A stretch of 64,000 bases of DNA from Ophiura sarsii. Taxonomy: Eukaryota > Echinodermata > Ophiuroidea > Amphilepidida > Ophiuridae. The position numbers and the translations under genes were made by a program. The notes under the pieces are model-generated. The model was not told the origin of the DNA. It made no database searches and saw only the letters and a program-made list of their open reading frames with translations. This document shows positions 11,101-22,439 of this stretch, piece after piece (position 1 is the first letter of the stretch; each line of letters begins with the position of its first letter). The stretch covers positions 43,193,319 to 43,257,318 of the forward strand of contig CM069457.1 of the NCBI GenBank assembly GCA_035610835.1. Direction: 5' to 3'.

Positions 11101-11590
11101 TGTCAATTATTAGTGTTGCCAAGAATAGCGCCACTCTGGTTGCTATGCTAAGAGTCACATCGCGCATACAAATGTATGTATATGCCAATATATAGGAGGC
11201 TCTTGTTTTGCAATTTGATTTCAACTTCCATTACTATAGCGCCCTCATTTCAAGAGTCGCATCATGCATCTAATCAGCATGTGAGCTGTCAATTATTAGT
11301 GTTGCCAAGAATAGCGCCACTCTGGTTGCTATGCTAAGAGTTGCATCGCACATACAAATGTATGTATACACCCATATATAGGAAGCATTTGTTTCGCGAT
11401 TTTATTTCTTCTCCATTACTATTGGACTCTTGATGATTACCAATTCTGCATTATGGGTAGTAAATATAAGCTCCTGTAGCATCTGATATGCCATACAAAG
11501 AAACCCTGGCATTCTTCTCTGAAAGTGTGATTAACAGCTGCCAAGATTCGGTGCTAAAGAAAATGAGGGCAGCCTCTGGCAGGACATCTT
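8181..11590 (+). repeat. Satellite array, about 505-bp units, about six copies
   Basis: The anchor CAGAGAGTATGATGGAACAG recurs (with changes) near 8181, 9290, 9780, 10290 and 10793. After removing a 603-bp insertion in the first unit the spacings are about 506, 490, 510 and 503. The last unit carries an internal duplication of about 185 bp (11055-11150 repeated at 11238-11335). Each unit contains AGCGCCCTCATTTCAAGAGT and TTCTGCATCATGGGTAGCG. No frame stays open; short ORFs repeat from unit to unit. Confidence 0.8.
8236..8839. mobile_element. MITE with TIR ACGGCCGTAATTTGGCAAA inside satellite unit 1
   Basis: The two ends are perfect inverted repeats of 19 bp. The undisturbed satellite reads CAGGACATCTTGG; here it is interrupted as CAGGA-element-GGACATCTTGG, giving a 3-bp GGA target duplication. 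The interior is rich in short inverted modules such as GCGTAACTC, TTACGTG and TACGC, so it can fold repeatedly. Non-coding. Confidence 0.7.
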
Positions 11591-11599
11591 GGATTCGCT

Positions 11600-11825
11600 A
11601 TATCGAGGGCTCTGAAAGACAAGGCCTCATCTCCATTTTTTCAAAAATGAGATTTTAGTATCAAAATGTTCAGAAAAAAATTCTCTTTCCAGTAACACAC
11701 AGCCTTATCTCCATACACAACCCCTTTCATAGTTATAGCCAGTATCACAAGGCCTCATCTCCATCTCCCCAATGTGTTTAAAAATCTTCAATAGTCTTGG
11801 CCTTGTGTTTCTGAGCCCTCGATAT
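11600..11825. mobile_element. MITE with TIR ATATCGAGGGCTC
   Basis: The left end reads ATATCGAGGGCTCTGAAAGA and the right end is nearly its inverse (GTTTCTGAGCCCTCGATAT). Internal AAGGCCTCATCTCCAT is repeated. About 226 bp at the right edge of the satellite array. Confidence 0.6.
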
Positions 11826-11884
11826 GTGACTTATAGAAAGCTGTCTTTGAAGAAACCCTGAAAGGCCATGAGGAAAATTGTACT

Positions 11885-12405
11885 TTTGGTCCCAGATACT
11901 GGCATACCAATATCGCACGTTACTAGAACATGAAATTTGCCAGTATCACCTCGATCCAGGTACAATTTGATTGTTCTAGTATCGTTCGATAATGGAACAC
12001 CAAATTTTGTTCCAGTATCGAGCGATACTGGAATGTTTTTATGTTCCAGGATCGGGCGATGTTGGTACACGTGCTACCAGTAGTGATTTTTCCCAGTATT
12101 GAATGATACTGGTACATGGGTGTTTATGTAACTTTGTACCAGTATCGAATGATACTAGGTGTTCCAGTATCGGACAATACTAGTATAGTCCAGAATCTGG
12201 GACATAATAAAGTACACTTTTTCCTGCTGTGATTACCATTTCTGCAATGGTTGTACCAAATATATGTACCATACTGAGATTAAAGACAATGAATGCATGA
12301 TATTCTGCAATCACTATATGATGTGGAATGCTATCTTTGTACCAGAATCAATGGGATACTGGCAAATTTAATGTTCTAGTATCACACGATACTGGCAGGG
12401 CTTGA
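11885..12405. repeat. Cluster of short CCAGTATCG/CGATACTGG palindromes
   Basis: At least six imperfect inverted pairs of the type CCAGTATCG-few bases-CGATACTGG occur, for example around 12010-12035, 12092-12115, 12138-12160 and 12380-12395. Spacing is irregular and the spacers differ, so it is not a plain tandem repeat. Non-coding. Confidence 0.6.
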
Positions 12406-12829
12406 AATAAGCAGGAGCAGGGGAACAATTTTCCCCTGCTAAACCTCAAAATGCTCCTGGTTCTGGTGTAAAATGTGTCACCAGGAGCAAAGTTGCGGCT
12501 ATTGGTTTTACCATTTACAAAACAGATTTTTCAGAAACTTTCCCAAATTTCAAGGTTTACCTCAAGGATTACTGAACCAATACTCTGCATGTTTTTAGAT
12601 ATTTTAATGCATTTCTTTTGGTGATTCCAAATCTGGTAATGACATTCAATAATGTTGACATTTTTTAAACATTTTGTGAAATTTTGGAATGTCGTCTGAA
12701 GACGCCTGCCGCGTGGAAAGCACTTAGTCTTGTAAACAGCTGCCAATATTTAGTAATAAGGACAATTCAGTAGAAAACTGAAAGAGCTTCATTGTCTTAC
12801 TTTATTTTTGCTTCTCTCTTCCATTGGCT

Positions 12830-13570
12830 TCAATTACCGTCCTATAGCTATGGATTTAGTTAAGCATTTTTGGCATACATGAAATTTGGAATCATTGAAG
12901 CTGTTTTGGCTTTTATGAAGTCATTTTTGGGCTATTGGATCCAAATGGATTCAGCTAAGCATTTTTGGTATACATGAAATTATTTTTGGCATCATTGAAG
13001 CTGTTTTGGCTTGTCATTTTGGGCATCAGCGCATCTAATTTTATGACTTTGTGTGTGTACTTTTTTTGTTTGTTGTAATAACAAAAATCAATCCCCTCAG
13101 GGACAGAACAAATGTGACCAGTTGCATCAAAAAGGACATGTTGTCAGCAAACAAAGTTTTGAGAGATAGAGGCCAATATATTTGGTGAAATATAAAGAAA
13201 TTAATAGAAGAAAAAAAAGATGCTTCTTCAAATCATATCTTGTGATTACCAAAGCTTGAAATGCGCTCTTTCAAGTCATACCAATAACTCATATTTGACT
13301 CGGGCCTCCAACATGTCCATTTTGATGTGACGGGTCACAAATGAGAAAAAGGTAAAAACTGTTACGCTGATGCCAAAACTAACTTCATTGAAGCATAAAC
13401 AGCTTCGCTTATTACGCCAAAAATGATTTCAGTGATGTAAACAATAGATTTGCTGACCCCAAAAATGAGTTCAGTGAAGTCAAAACGGCTTCACTGATGC
13501 TAAAAATGATTTCAGTGAAGTCAAACGGCTTCAACAATGCAAAAAATTACTTCTGTGATGCAAATAATGT
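12830..13570. mobile_element. Inverted-repeat element with nested MITE
   Basis: The left part repeats TTGAAGCTGTTTTGGCTT and ATTTTTGGCAT; the right part repeats their complement (GCCAAAACTAACTTCATTGA, AAAACGGCTTCACTGATG, with a roughly 45-bp rhythm). The centre, 13110-13342, is a separate element. Non-coding. Confidence 0.5.
13110..13342. mobile_element. MITE of the GTGACCCGTCACATC family, copy 1
   Basis: The ends read AAATGTGACCAGTTGCATCA and TTGATGTGACGGGTCACAAAT. A second copy in opposite orientation lies at 19308-19565 and shares GGACATGTTG and CAAATCATATCTTGTGATTA-like blocks. Confidence 0.6.
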
Positions 13571-14185
13571 CTTCACCAAATCCATTTTAATCTATAGCAT
13601 CTGCCAACATAACCCATTGAAAGCCAAAACCACAACAATGAAACCCTTTCAGTATTCCCACAAAGAAGATTTCTTGTGCAGTCTAGCATGCTTCACTTTT
13701 ATCACATGACCACTGGTTTCTTTCACCAGTGTCTACTGGTTCCCATTAACATAATATTGCAATGAAAGGCTTATAATGTTGTTAAACGAAAATCCTGATG
13801 CAAGTAGTTCAATTGCTGCTTGAAGTGAATAAGTTTGATTGAATAGATTGCTTTTAAGCTATTGTCACACTAGAAACATTAGTCAAAATTACATTAACCA
13901 ATTTGGTCTTGTCATGAACCACGGTCCGTCCATCAGTCGTCATTGTCAGCAACAACAAAAAAAGGGGGAAAACTGGAAAAGCGACTGACCGACCTGACTT
14001 TAAGATGTTTGGCACTTGAGGGCAGCACAACACATTTTTCTTTGGCCTTATACTATTGGGAGGTTGGCAATCAGACCACCTGTAGCTGATTGTTTTGGGG
14101 GAAATACTGGACTGCACAAGAAATCTTCTTTGGGTTTCCTGTGATATTTGGTGTACAGCTTACAATCCCTATATTTGACTTTGTA

Positions 14186-14252
14186 TGTAGCTCATTTCAC
14201 ATACCAATGCGGGCGGGCTTCTGAGACAGACAATCTTCTTTGTTTGGCCTAA
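14186..14252. mobile_element. Half copy of the GGCCAAAC MITE family
   Basis: It reads AGCTCATTTCACATACCAAT and ends in CTTCTTTGTTTGGCCTAAG, matching the right half of the copies at 20868-21130 and 36756-37073. The left half is missing. Confidence 0.55.
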
Positions 14253-14293
14253 GCAGTTCATCGCTGTTGGCTTATTAGTGTTACTATGTGATG

Positions 14294-14453
14294 TACTGTA
14301 AAACCAGAAATATTCGTGTGCATTTAAATTTCGCCAATTTTGTGAAGAGCACTTAGTCGCGAAAATGTAATGCCGCGAACATTTCCAATCTTCCTTGTAG
14401 CTGTGCATTGCAAAGTTAATTTTAAACTCGCGATCATTTCTGGTTTTACAGTA
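14294..14453. mobile_element. MITE with TIR TACTGTAAAACCAGAAAT, copy 2
   Basis: The ends read TACTGTAAAACCAGAAAT and ATTTCTGGTTTTACAGTA, a perfect 18-bp inverted repeat. About 160 bp with TCGCGAAAATG-like content. Confidence 0.7.
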
Positions 14454-15740
14454 AATAGTCCAAAAACAAATTACTGTATTACATTCCAATATAAGACTGT
14501 TTGTTTTACACTTGAAAATAAAATATGTAATAGTTTATTTATGATTTATGTGCTGAATAGCCAAAGATGTAAACTTCTCCAAAAATGTTTGGTATTTGTT
14601 TCCGTGTGTTTTAGTCCAGAGGAATTTCATTGATATGGCCCTGACAGGTGGAAAGTTAGTACAGACTCTTTTTGATGATTAATTTGAGTTCATATATGCA
14701 TAAGGTAATAATTTTCAGAGGGTGTGCAAAATTTCACCCTAAGGGATTTTTTAAAATCCAAGATGGCCGCCATTACCCCTAAAATGCATTAAAATGGTTA
14801 TAACTCCGTAATTGATTGTTATTATAATATGATTGTAGGCTTGAAACTAAGATTTTTAAGCTGGAGGAATCTACTAGAGTGATTATTAATGTGATCTGAT
14901 CATTCCATAACCACAGAAATCCAATATGGTCGCCCTGTAATCCAAAATGGCCGCCGAAATCATGAATTTGGCTATAAAATTGTAATAATTAATTATGACG
15001 ACAAGTCTGTGAGCTTAAAATCCATGTTTTGAATCATGAGCAATCTGCTGAAGGGTTTATTGATGTTACTTGATAAATGCATCACCATCAAAATGTAATA
15101 TGGCCGCTTTGTAATCCAAAATGGCCGCTGAAATCTTGAATTTGGCAATAAAATTGTAATAATTAATGATGACGACAAGTCTGTGAGCTTTACATCCATG
15201 TTTTGACGCATGAGCAATCTGCTGAAGGGTTTGTTAATGTTACTTGATAACTGCATCACCATCAAAATGTAATATGGCTGCCCTGTAATCCAAAATGGCC
15301 GCTGAAATCATGAATTCGGTTTACAACTGTAATAATTAGTGAAAAATACGTGTTTTGGGGCTTAACATCCCGTCAAAATGTCATCCTGGATATGCCCCGA
15401 CCTTTTTGTGTTAGGCTTATACCAAGAATGCCTTAACTCACTTCGAGATATAGTTCATTGATGAAGTTCATTGATGTTGGTAGCGGCGATGGAAGAAAAG
15501 TCAATTAGGGAGGAGGTGAGCGAGTTCTACTTTTGTTTTATATATTGAAACATGAAGACAAAATTAACTAAAATGGTCCAGAAAATCGCTCATGAAGCCA
15601 TCTTGGGGAACAAATCTAACTTATTTGATCTTTTATTGATGAAACAACAAAACAAATTTGCGAGAAGCCTTGCAAAATTGCCTACTTTAACACAACCATG
15701 GTCCAGTAAGCCATCAAAAACACAACACCTGTAGTAATTT

Positions 15741-17300
15741 AGGATAGATGGGATAGATGGGATGGTAGGGATAGTGGGATGGAGGGGTATATGGTATGGT
15801 ATATAGGATACTGATAGATAGGATGGTAGGGGAAGAAGGGGTATATGATATGGTATATAGGATACTGGGATAGATGGGATGGTAGGGATAGAGGGGTTTA
15901 TGATGGGGTAGATGGGATGGTAGGGATAGAGGGGTTTATGATATGTTATATAGGATAGATGGGGTAGATGGGATGGTAGGGAGGGGGATAGAGGGGTGTA
16001 CAATATGGTATACAGAATAGATGGGATGGAGGGGTATGATATGGTATATATGATACTGGGGTAGATGGGATGGTAGGGATAGGGGGATAGAGGGGTTTAT
16101 GATATGGTATATAATAGATGGGATGGTAGGGATAGGGGATAGAGGGGTTTATGATATGGTACTGGGATAGATGGGATGGTAGGGACAGGGGGATCGAGGG
16201 TTTATGATATGGTATATAGGATAGATGGGATGGTAGGGGGATGGAGAGTATATTATATGGTATATAGGATACTGGGGTAGATGGGATGGTAAGGATAGGG
16301 GGTTGAAGGGGTATATGGTATGGTATATAGGAAACTGGGATAGATGGAATGGTAGGGATAGGGGAATAGAGGGGTTTATGATATGATATATAGGATAGAT
16401 GGGGTAGATAGGATGGTAGGGATAGGGGGATGGAGTGGTATATGATATGGTATATAGGAAACTGAAATAGAGGGAATGGTAGGGATAAGGAGATGGAAGG
16501 GTATATGATATGGTATATAGGATTGATGGGATAGGGGTATGGAGGGGTATATGATATGCATGGTATATAGGATACTGGGATAGATTGGATGGTAGGGATA
16601 AGGGATGGAATGGTATGATATGGTATATAGGATAGATGGGATAGATGGAATGGTAGGGATAGGGGGCGGAGGGGTATTTGATATGGTGTATAGGATACTG
16701 GGTTAGATGTGATGGTAGGGATGGTTGAGATAGGGATGGAAGGGTACATGATATGGTATATAGGATAGATGGGATGGTAGGGATAGGGGGATGTAAGGGG
16801 GAAATCCTATATACGATACCATATACCCCTCCATCGCCCTATCCCTACCATCCCATCTATATCATCTATCTTATATACCATATCATATACCCCTCTATCC
16901 CCCTATCCCTACCAACCCATCTACCCCAGTGTCCTATATACCATATCCTATACCCCTTTATCCCCCTATCCTTACCATCCCATCTACCTATCTATCCTAT
17001 ATACCATATCATAAACTCTTCGATCCCCTGTCCCTACCATCCCATCTATCCCAGTATCCTATATAACATACCATACAAGCCTTTTGTTAAGCGGGCAACC
17101 AGGAGATTTTTACTCACTGGTTGCCAAGTTTTGGCTCCTGGTGTTTTACAAACTCTGCACAGTAAAGTATAGGACCAGGAGCCATTTTTTTGGTCAAAAT
17201 AGTAAAAAGTAGCTCCTGGTCAAGACCTGCTTAACAAAAGGTTTGATACCATTATACCCCTCCATCCACTATCCCTACCATCTATCCCATCTATCCTAAA
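15741..17300. repeat. Minisatellite spacer, about 60-bp units, inverted at about 16800
   Basis: Degenerate units contain GATGGGATGGTAGGGATAGG and GGGGTATATGATATGGTATA. About 17 units run to 16800; from there to 17075 and again from 17246 to 17300 the complement (CCCTACCATCCCATCTA) appears, so the spacer itself is palindromic. Long low-complexity open frames rich in Ile, Pro, Ser and Tyr on the minus strand are products of the repeat. Confidence 0.8.
17076..17245. mobile_element. hAT-like MITE nested in the minisatellite
   Basis: The ends read CAAGCCTTTTGTTAAGC and GCTTAACAAAAGGTTTG, a 17-bp inverted repeat with one mismatch. The flanks ATACCATA and ATACCATT are an 8-bp duplication with one mismatch, as expected for hAT. 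The minisatellite itself contains ATACCATA, which weakens the duplication somewhat. 170 bp, with paired CCAGGAG/CTCCTGG blocks inside. Confidence 0.6.
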
Positions 17301-18537
17301 TTACTGCAGGTGTGGCGTTTTTGACGGCTTATTAAGCTTACTGGACCATCGTTGTGTTAAAGTCGGCAATTTTTGAGGGCTTCTCGTGAATTTGTATCAA
17401 TGTTTCATCAATAAAAGATCAAATAAGTTAGATTTGTCCCACAAGATGGCTTCATGAGCGATTTTCTGGACCATTTTAGTACATTTTTTCTACATGTTAC
17501 GCTGCCAACATCAATGAACTTCAACTATATCTCGAAGAGAGTGGAGGCATTCTTCTATAAGCCTAACATAAAAAAGGTCAGGTCGGATCCAGGATGACAT
17601 TTTGATGGGATGTTAAGCCCACAAACACATATTTTTCACTAATTATTACAGTTGTAAACCAAATTCATGATTTCAGCGGCCATTTTGGATTAAAGGGCGG
17701 CCATATTATTACATTTTGATGATGTTGCAATTATCAAGTAACATTAACAAACCCTTCAGCAGATTGCTCATGATTCAAAACATGGATGTAAAGCTCACAG
17801 ACTTGTCGTCATCTTTAATTATTACAATTTTATAAGCCAAATTCATGATTTCAGCGGCCATTTTGAATTACAGGGCGGCCATATTACATTTTGATGGTGA
17901 TGCATTTATCAAGTAACATTAACAAACCCTTCAGCAGATTGCTCATGATTCAAAACATGGATGTAAAGCTCAAAGACTTGTCGTCATCTTTAATTATTAC
18001 AATTTTATAAGCCAAATTCATGATTTCAGCGGCCATTTTGAATTACAGGGCGGCCATATTACATTTTGATGGTGATGCATTTATCAAGTAACATTATTAG
18101 ACCCTTCAGCAGATTGCTCATGCTTCACAACATGGATGTAAAGCTCACAGAATTGTCGTCATCATTAATTATTACAATTTATAGCCAAATTCATGAATTC
18201 GGCGGCCATTTTGGATTACAGGACGACCATATTGGATTTCTGTGGTTATGGAATGATCAGATCACATCAATAATCACTCTAGTAGATTCCTCAAGCTTAA
18301 AAATCTTGGTATAAAGCCTACAATCATATCATAATAACAATCCATTACAGAGTTATGACCATTTTAATGCAATTTAGGGGTAATGGCGGCCATCTTGGAT
18401 TTAAAAAAATCCCTTAGGGTGAAATTTTGCACACCCTCTGAAAATTATGACCTTAGGTATATATAAACTCAAATCAATCATCAAAAAGAGTCTGTACTAA
18501 CTTTCCACCTGGTACCATCAATTCCTCTGGACTATTT

Positions 18538-18933
18538 CTTTTCATCGAGTTTCGAGTCTCAAGTCAAAATTTTCGCGTTTCGAGTCACAATTTCCGAGTC
18601 TCGAGTCACAAAAACAGAGTCTTGAAATCCCAAAACCGAGTCTCTAAATCCCAAAACGAGTTTCAATAATTAAAAACGGAGTCTCGAAATGTAAAAACCG
18701 AGTTTCGATAATTAAAAACCGAGTCTCGAAATCCAAAAACTGAGTTGCGATAATTAAGAACCTAGTCTCGAAATCCAAAAACCGAGTCTTTGAGACTAGG
18801 TTTTTGGTATTCGAAACTCATTTTTTGAGATTCTGTTTATGGTATTCGAGACTCGGTTTTTGGTATTCGAGACTTGGAAATTGTGACTCGAAACTCGAAA
18901 ATTGTGACTCGAGACTCGCAACTCGATGAAAAG
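18538..18933. repeat. Palindromic CGAGTCTCGAAA repeat block
   Basis: The ends CTTTTCATCGAGTTTCGAG and CTCGCAACTCGATGAAAAG are inverted repeats (22 of 23 over the full end). Inside, a 20-22 bp unit with CGAGTCTCGAAATCC is repeated about ten times and turns over near 18800. It starts 4 bp after the foldback element. Confidence 0.7.
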
Positions 18934-19307
18934 TAACACACTTTGTTTCCATCGCCAATTTTGGGGATTCTTGGTGATATATTAATTATGTGTTTTGTGT
19001 CAATTGAAAGCTGATGTTTTTATCTTTCCAATGATACCTCATTTGTAGCAATAACTTGTTTTCAGTGCTCGGCTACTTGCTTGAGTATGTGGGGTGTTCA
19101 TAATGTCAATGTGTCAAGTTCACCACAATTTTGTGCTAAAAAGATCAACTCTGCCGTTTTTGTTCAATAAACTGTTGCATTTTAGAACTACAGTGCAGAG
19201 AGACTGTTGACTTTCGAGGACAAAAAAGTGGCGATTCTGGCTGTGGATAAGCCATATAGCACAGAAATTACAATATCACTCTTCTTAATTCCACATCAGA
19301 AAGCATA
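18934..19307. other. Non-coding sequence
   Basis: I see no exon, RNA gene or bounded repeat here. Confidence 0.3.
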
Positions 19308-19565
19308 TTTGTGACCCGTCACATCAAAATGGACATGTTGGGCGCCCAAGTCAATTCTGAGTTATTGGTATGATTTGAAAGAGCAAATGCTGAGCTTCAA
19401 AATGATACCATGTTGAAGGTAATCAGACTTTATAATCACAAGATGTGATTTTAAGAAGCATATTTTTTTCTATTATTTTCTTTATATTTCATCAAATATA
19501 TTGGGCTCTATCTCAAAACTGTGTTCGCCGACAACATGTCTTTGTTGACGCGACTGGTCACATTT
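19308..19565. mobile_element. MITE of the GTGACCCGTCACATC family, copy 2
   Basis: The left end reads TTTGTGACCCGTCACATC and the right end GCGACTGGTCACATTT. It is in inverse orientation to the copy at 13110-13342. Non-coding. Confidence 0.6.
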
Positions 19566-19672
19566 ACTATTATGAAATAGGGCTTTGATATGATTAAAGT
19601 GTTTTGTTTTATCTTCAAGGTTATGCTATTTTCTTCTAGACAAACAAAAGTTAGTTGTAAGACTATAAAGTT

Positions 19673-20524
19673 ATGCTATTTGGTACCAGACAGATGTTAG
19701 ATAGGTTTAATGATATTTCACTCACATATAACGATAATATGATTGAAATGGTTAGAGAATTTAAATATCTCGGTGTCAAATTTGATAGTACCATGTCTTG
19801 GTTATCACATATAGATTACTTAGCAAATAATGTTTCCAAGAGAATCGGTGTTATTCGTCGTGTAAAGCATTTTCTTCCACATCCAACTCTTGTGATGTTA
19901 TCCAATGCTCTTGTGATTCCTCATTTTGATTATGCCAGCCCAGTATGGTCCAACTGTTCAAATACATATCAAGCAAGACTTCAAGTTTTACACAACCGTT
20001 TAGCCAGAACAATATTATCTGCTGATATCAGAACACCAATAAATGATATGATGAACTTACTTCATTGGAAAAAACTAAGTGATAGGTGGAAAATTCAAAA
20101 ACTTATTATCTTATTCAAATGTTTAAAAGATATAAGTCCAACCTATTTATCATCCAACTTTGAATTTGTACATAATTATCACAATCATACTACCAGGAAT
20201 CATTCAAGTAATACTTTAATCATTCCTAAAATCAACTCAAATTCTGGTATGCGCACTTTTCTTTTCAGATCTAGCCATCTGTGGAACAATTTATCACCAT
20301 CTATTCGTATCGATTTAGAAAATTTGTCACTCGGTCAATTCAAATCCTATATTTCCACTGTATCATCATTTTGTATTATAATTTGTATTATATTTAAACA
20401 CTGTAACATTTGTTATTTGTATGTACTTATGATGTATCGAAATGAGGGCCTGCTTGGAAAGCAGTGCAAGTCACTGAAGCATATTACCCTCAATAAAGAA
20501 AGCATAAATAAAAAAATAAAATAA
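19673..20524 (+). pseudogene. 5'-truncated LINE, reverse transcriptase C-terminal region
   Basis: An open frame of 283 codons reads as the thumb and C-terminal region of a jockey/CR1-type LINE ORF2. It has the FKYLGVKFD motif near residue 30, an HFDYASPVWSN motif near 87 and a LHNRLART motif near 105. The catalytic palm lies upstream and is absent, because a stop sits four codons before the ATG. The 19620-19690 region shows a partial duplication (TTATGCTATTTTCTTCTAGA then TTATGCTATTTGGTACCAGA), suggesting a rearranged 5' end. The 3' end has AATAAA and an A-rich tail (to about 20540). The frame is open but the copy cannot be autonomous. Confidence 0.8.
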
Positions 20525-20867
20525 AAAAATTTAAAAAAATTGTTGGGTTTTTTAAAACTAAAAAATGAGTTCCATGATCAATGTTGAGATTTATTTACCA
20601 GAAAACGCATTTCATTATCAAGCAGTTATACATTATAGGTACATTTGACCTTTCACTTTTTTCACCTTTTTTTTTATTTGGAATAATTATGTACCTTTGG
20701 TTGAATGAGTCGTACAACCTACAATCTCGGAAAAAAAATCCTTGGAACATGTTACACATTGGGGACATTTTGTGCAGATTTTTTAAAGAAATTCTTTTGT
20801 TTTGAAAACCCCTTAATTTGCTTATGCCCCCTCACATTGTACCCTTCACACTCTACGTTTAATAGAA

Positions 20868-21130
20868 TAAAGCCAAACAAAGAAGAAGGTCAGTCTCAGA
20901 AGCCTGCCCGCATTGGTATGTGAAATGAGCTACGGCGCATAGGTCTATGCGCTGGGGGCTAAACACTTTTTTCTTCTTTTTTCTTTTTTTAAAAATTAAA
21001 AAAAAAAAAAAAAAAAATTATAATTTTTAAGTTCTCTGGAAGCTTGGATACGCACAAAAAAAAAATCACACAGCACTTAGCTTTCTTGCACAATGTTTCT
21101 GAGACAGACTTTCTTCTTTGTTTGGCCTAA
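20868..21130. mobile_element. GGCCAAAC-family MITE, full copy
   Basis: The left end AGCCAAACAAAGAAGAAGG and the right end CTTTCTTCTTTGTTTGGCCT mirror each other, followed inwards by CAGTCTCAGAAGC and TTTCTGAGACAG. The interior has a long A run at 20998-21017. Non-coding, 263 bp. Confidence 0.65.
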
Positions 21131-21140
21131 AGTGTATCAT

Positions 21141-21352
21141 AATAAACTGTAAAGCATGAAATGTTCGGGGCATTAACATTTTGCGAATCACAGCATCTGC
21201 CTTTTTTGGTGGCATGAACATTTTGTGAATGTGTTGAGTAGTCATTACAGGCCTTTAAAAAGCAGAACGTTCGCGTGCATGACAATTTCGCGAGTCGGCT
21301 GCACTCTCGAAATTTGCGAAATTTTGATGCACATTTCATGATTTACAGTAGT
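21141..21352. mobile_element. Degenerate TACTGTAAA-type MITE, copy 3
   Basis: The ends read AAACTGTAAAGCATGAAATG and CATTTCATGATTTACAGTA. Inner motifs TTCGCG and GCGAATC match the sister copies loosely. Confidence 0.5.
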
Positions 21353-21696
21353 GTGGGGGTATTCCAGAATTATGCTTTATTTTATTTTTTTTGTAAGGGT
21401 TATAGTTAAGCTATAGCCCTAAGTTTTCTGCTGGGTAATGTTCGAATTCTGTTTCGTAAATTCAACTGGTGATTTCTTCAGTTTTCAATTTGAGGGAAAC
21501 AAACCTCCACCCAGGATAAGCATTTCTTTTATTGTATATTTTGAGTGTTTAGCCCAAGGCAAACCGATACGTGAAATATTTGGTAAAACTATTTACCAAG
21601 TGTGTTTTTTGATTAAAAATATTGTAAACATGAAATTCCCCTTTCTTAAAGAAAAAGCAGAATACTTTGGGCTTTAAGTTACAGTAACAAAATTAA

Positions 21697-21943
21697 TATA
21701 GTTTAATCCATTCCAAATTGGTGAGAAATAACAGTTTATTATCTCTCCGCGCTCTAAAGTAATCCAAGTGTACATGCACAATTATGGCCACACGCAAGCG
21801 GTTGGGGCGCACGCAAGCGGTTGGGGCGCACGCATGCATCATCGAATATGATGAACAGTGTGCTTGTTGCCTTCATGTGCGCCCGCATGTATTCATTTGC
21901 TGCTGTTAGGCGGCCTCGCCAATTTAGAACTGATCAAACTATA
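21697..21943. mobile_element. MITE with TIR ATAGTTTAATCCATTCCAAATTGG
   Basis: The right end CCAATTTAGAACTGATCAAA then CTAT mirrors the left. It is about 247 bp with a GCGCACGCAAGCGGTTGGG direct repeat inside. It is related to the array at 7140-7690. Confidence 0.6.
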
Positions 21944-22119
21944 ATAATAATATCAAACGGCTATTATTCCATGTCATTTGATAACTTCATTTTAATTTTA
22001 CGATACTGTATTTGTTACAACTCAAAATAAAATTGGTTTATTGTTGCTATTTTAGCAACAAAAAATGAGTGTTGTTGTCGAGTTCAGTTATACCCTATGT
22101 GAGTGGAGATTTGTTTTAA

Positions 22120-22432
22120 AGGGGCATTGAGAGATACGTATGGGAGTGCGCCCTCAATTATCCTGGAAATCAGTTTTTTGCATCAAAGTAATACTTAGGC
22201 ATATTCTAACTACCATCTGAAACAGTTTACCAACATTCGCCGTTTATAATATAAAATGTCATGTTTTTCTTAGTTACGATATGATCATATAGAAACTCAG
22301 GTTCTGAATTCGGAAGTTATGCATCGTTTTACTCACAGACTTTCGCCGCAAATCTGAACCCGGAATTGCCGTTATTTTGGCGTGAAGGCGATGTCGGAAT
22401 TGTATAACATTTTGGATTTGGGCTATGCCCCT
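22120..22432. mobile_element. TTAA-flanked MITE (TIR AGGGGCAT)
   Basis: TTAA at 22116-22119 and 22433-22436 bounds AGGGGCAT...ATGCCCCT. TTAA duplication is the signature of piggyBac-type transposition. 313 bp, non-coding. Confidence 0.6.
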
Positions 22433-22439
22433 TTAAGGT

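Larger units (their letters stand above)
14612..18534. mobile_element. Foldback (long-TIR) element, 3.9 kb
   Basis: The left end TAGTCCAGAGGAATT is mirrored by AATTCCTCTGGACTA at the right end. The arms (about 14612-15745 and 17290-18534) mirror each other over more than 1.1 kb, including the TTTCACCCTAAGGGATTTTT block, an AAGATGGCCGCCATTACCCC block, and the GGTCCAGAAAATCGCTCATG block beside the spacer. Each arm carries a sub-array of about 175-bp units with AATGGCCGCTGAAATCATGA (three on the left, four on the right). The spacer is an inverted minisatellite. No transposase is seen, so it is non-autonomous, resembling foldback elements such as FB or Galileo in structure only. Confidence 0.8.

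Noticed and set aside
14643..15265. Repeated open frame in the foldback arm
   Set aside because: It recurs with the 175-bp sub-repeat and has no independent coding signal.
15590..17172. Long Ile/Pro/Ser/Tyr-rich open frames
   Set aside because: They follow the minisatellite unit exactly and repeat the same peptide; they are products of the repeat, not genes.
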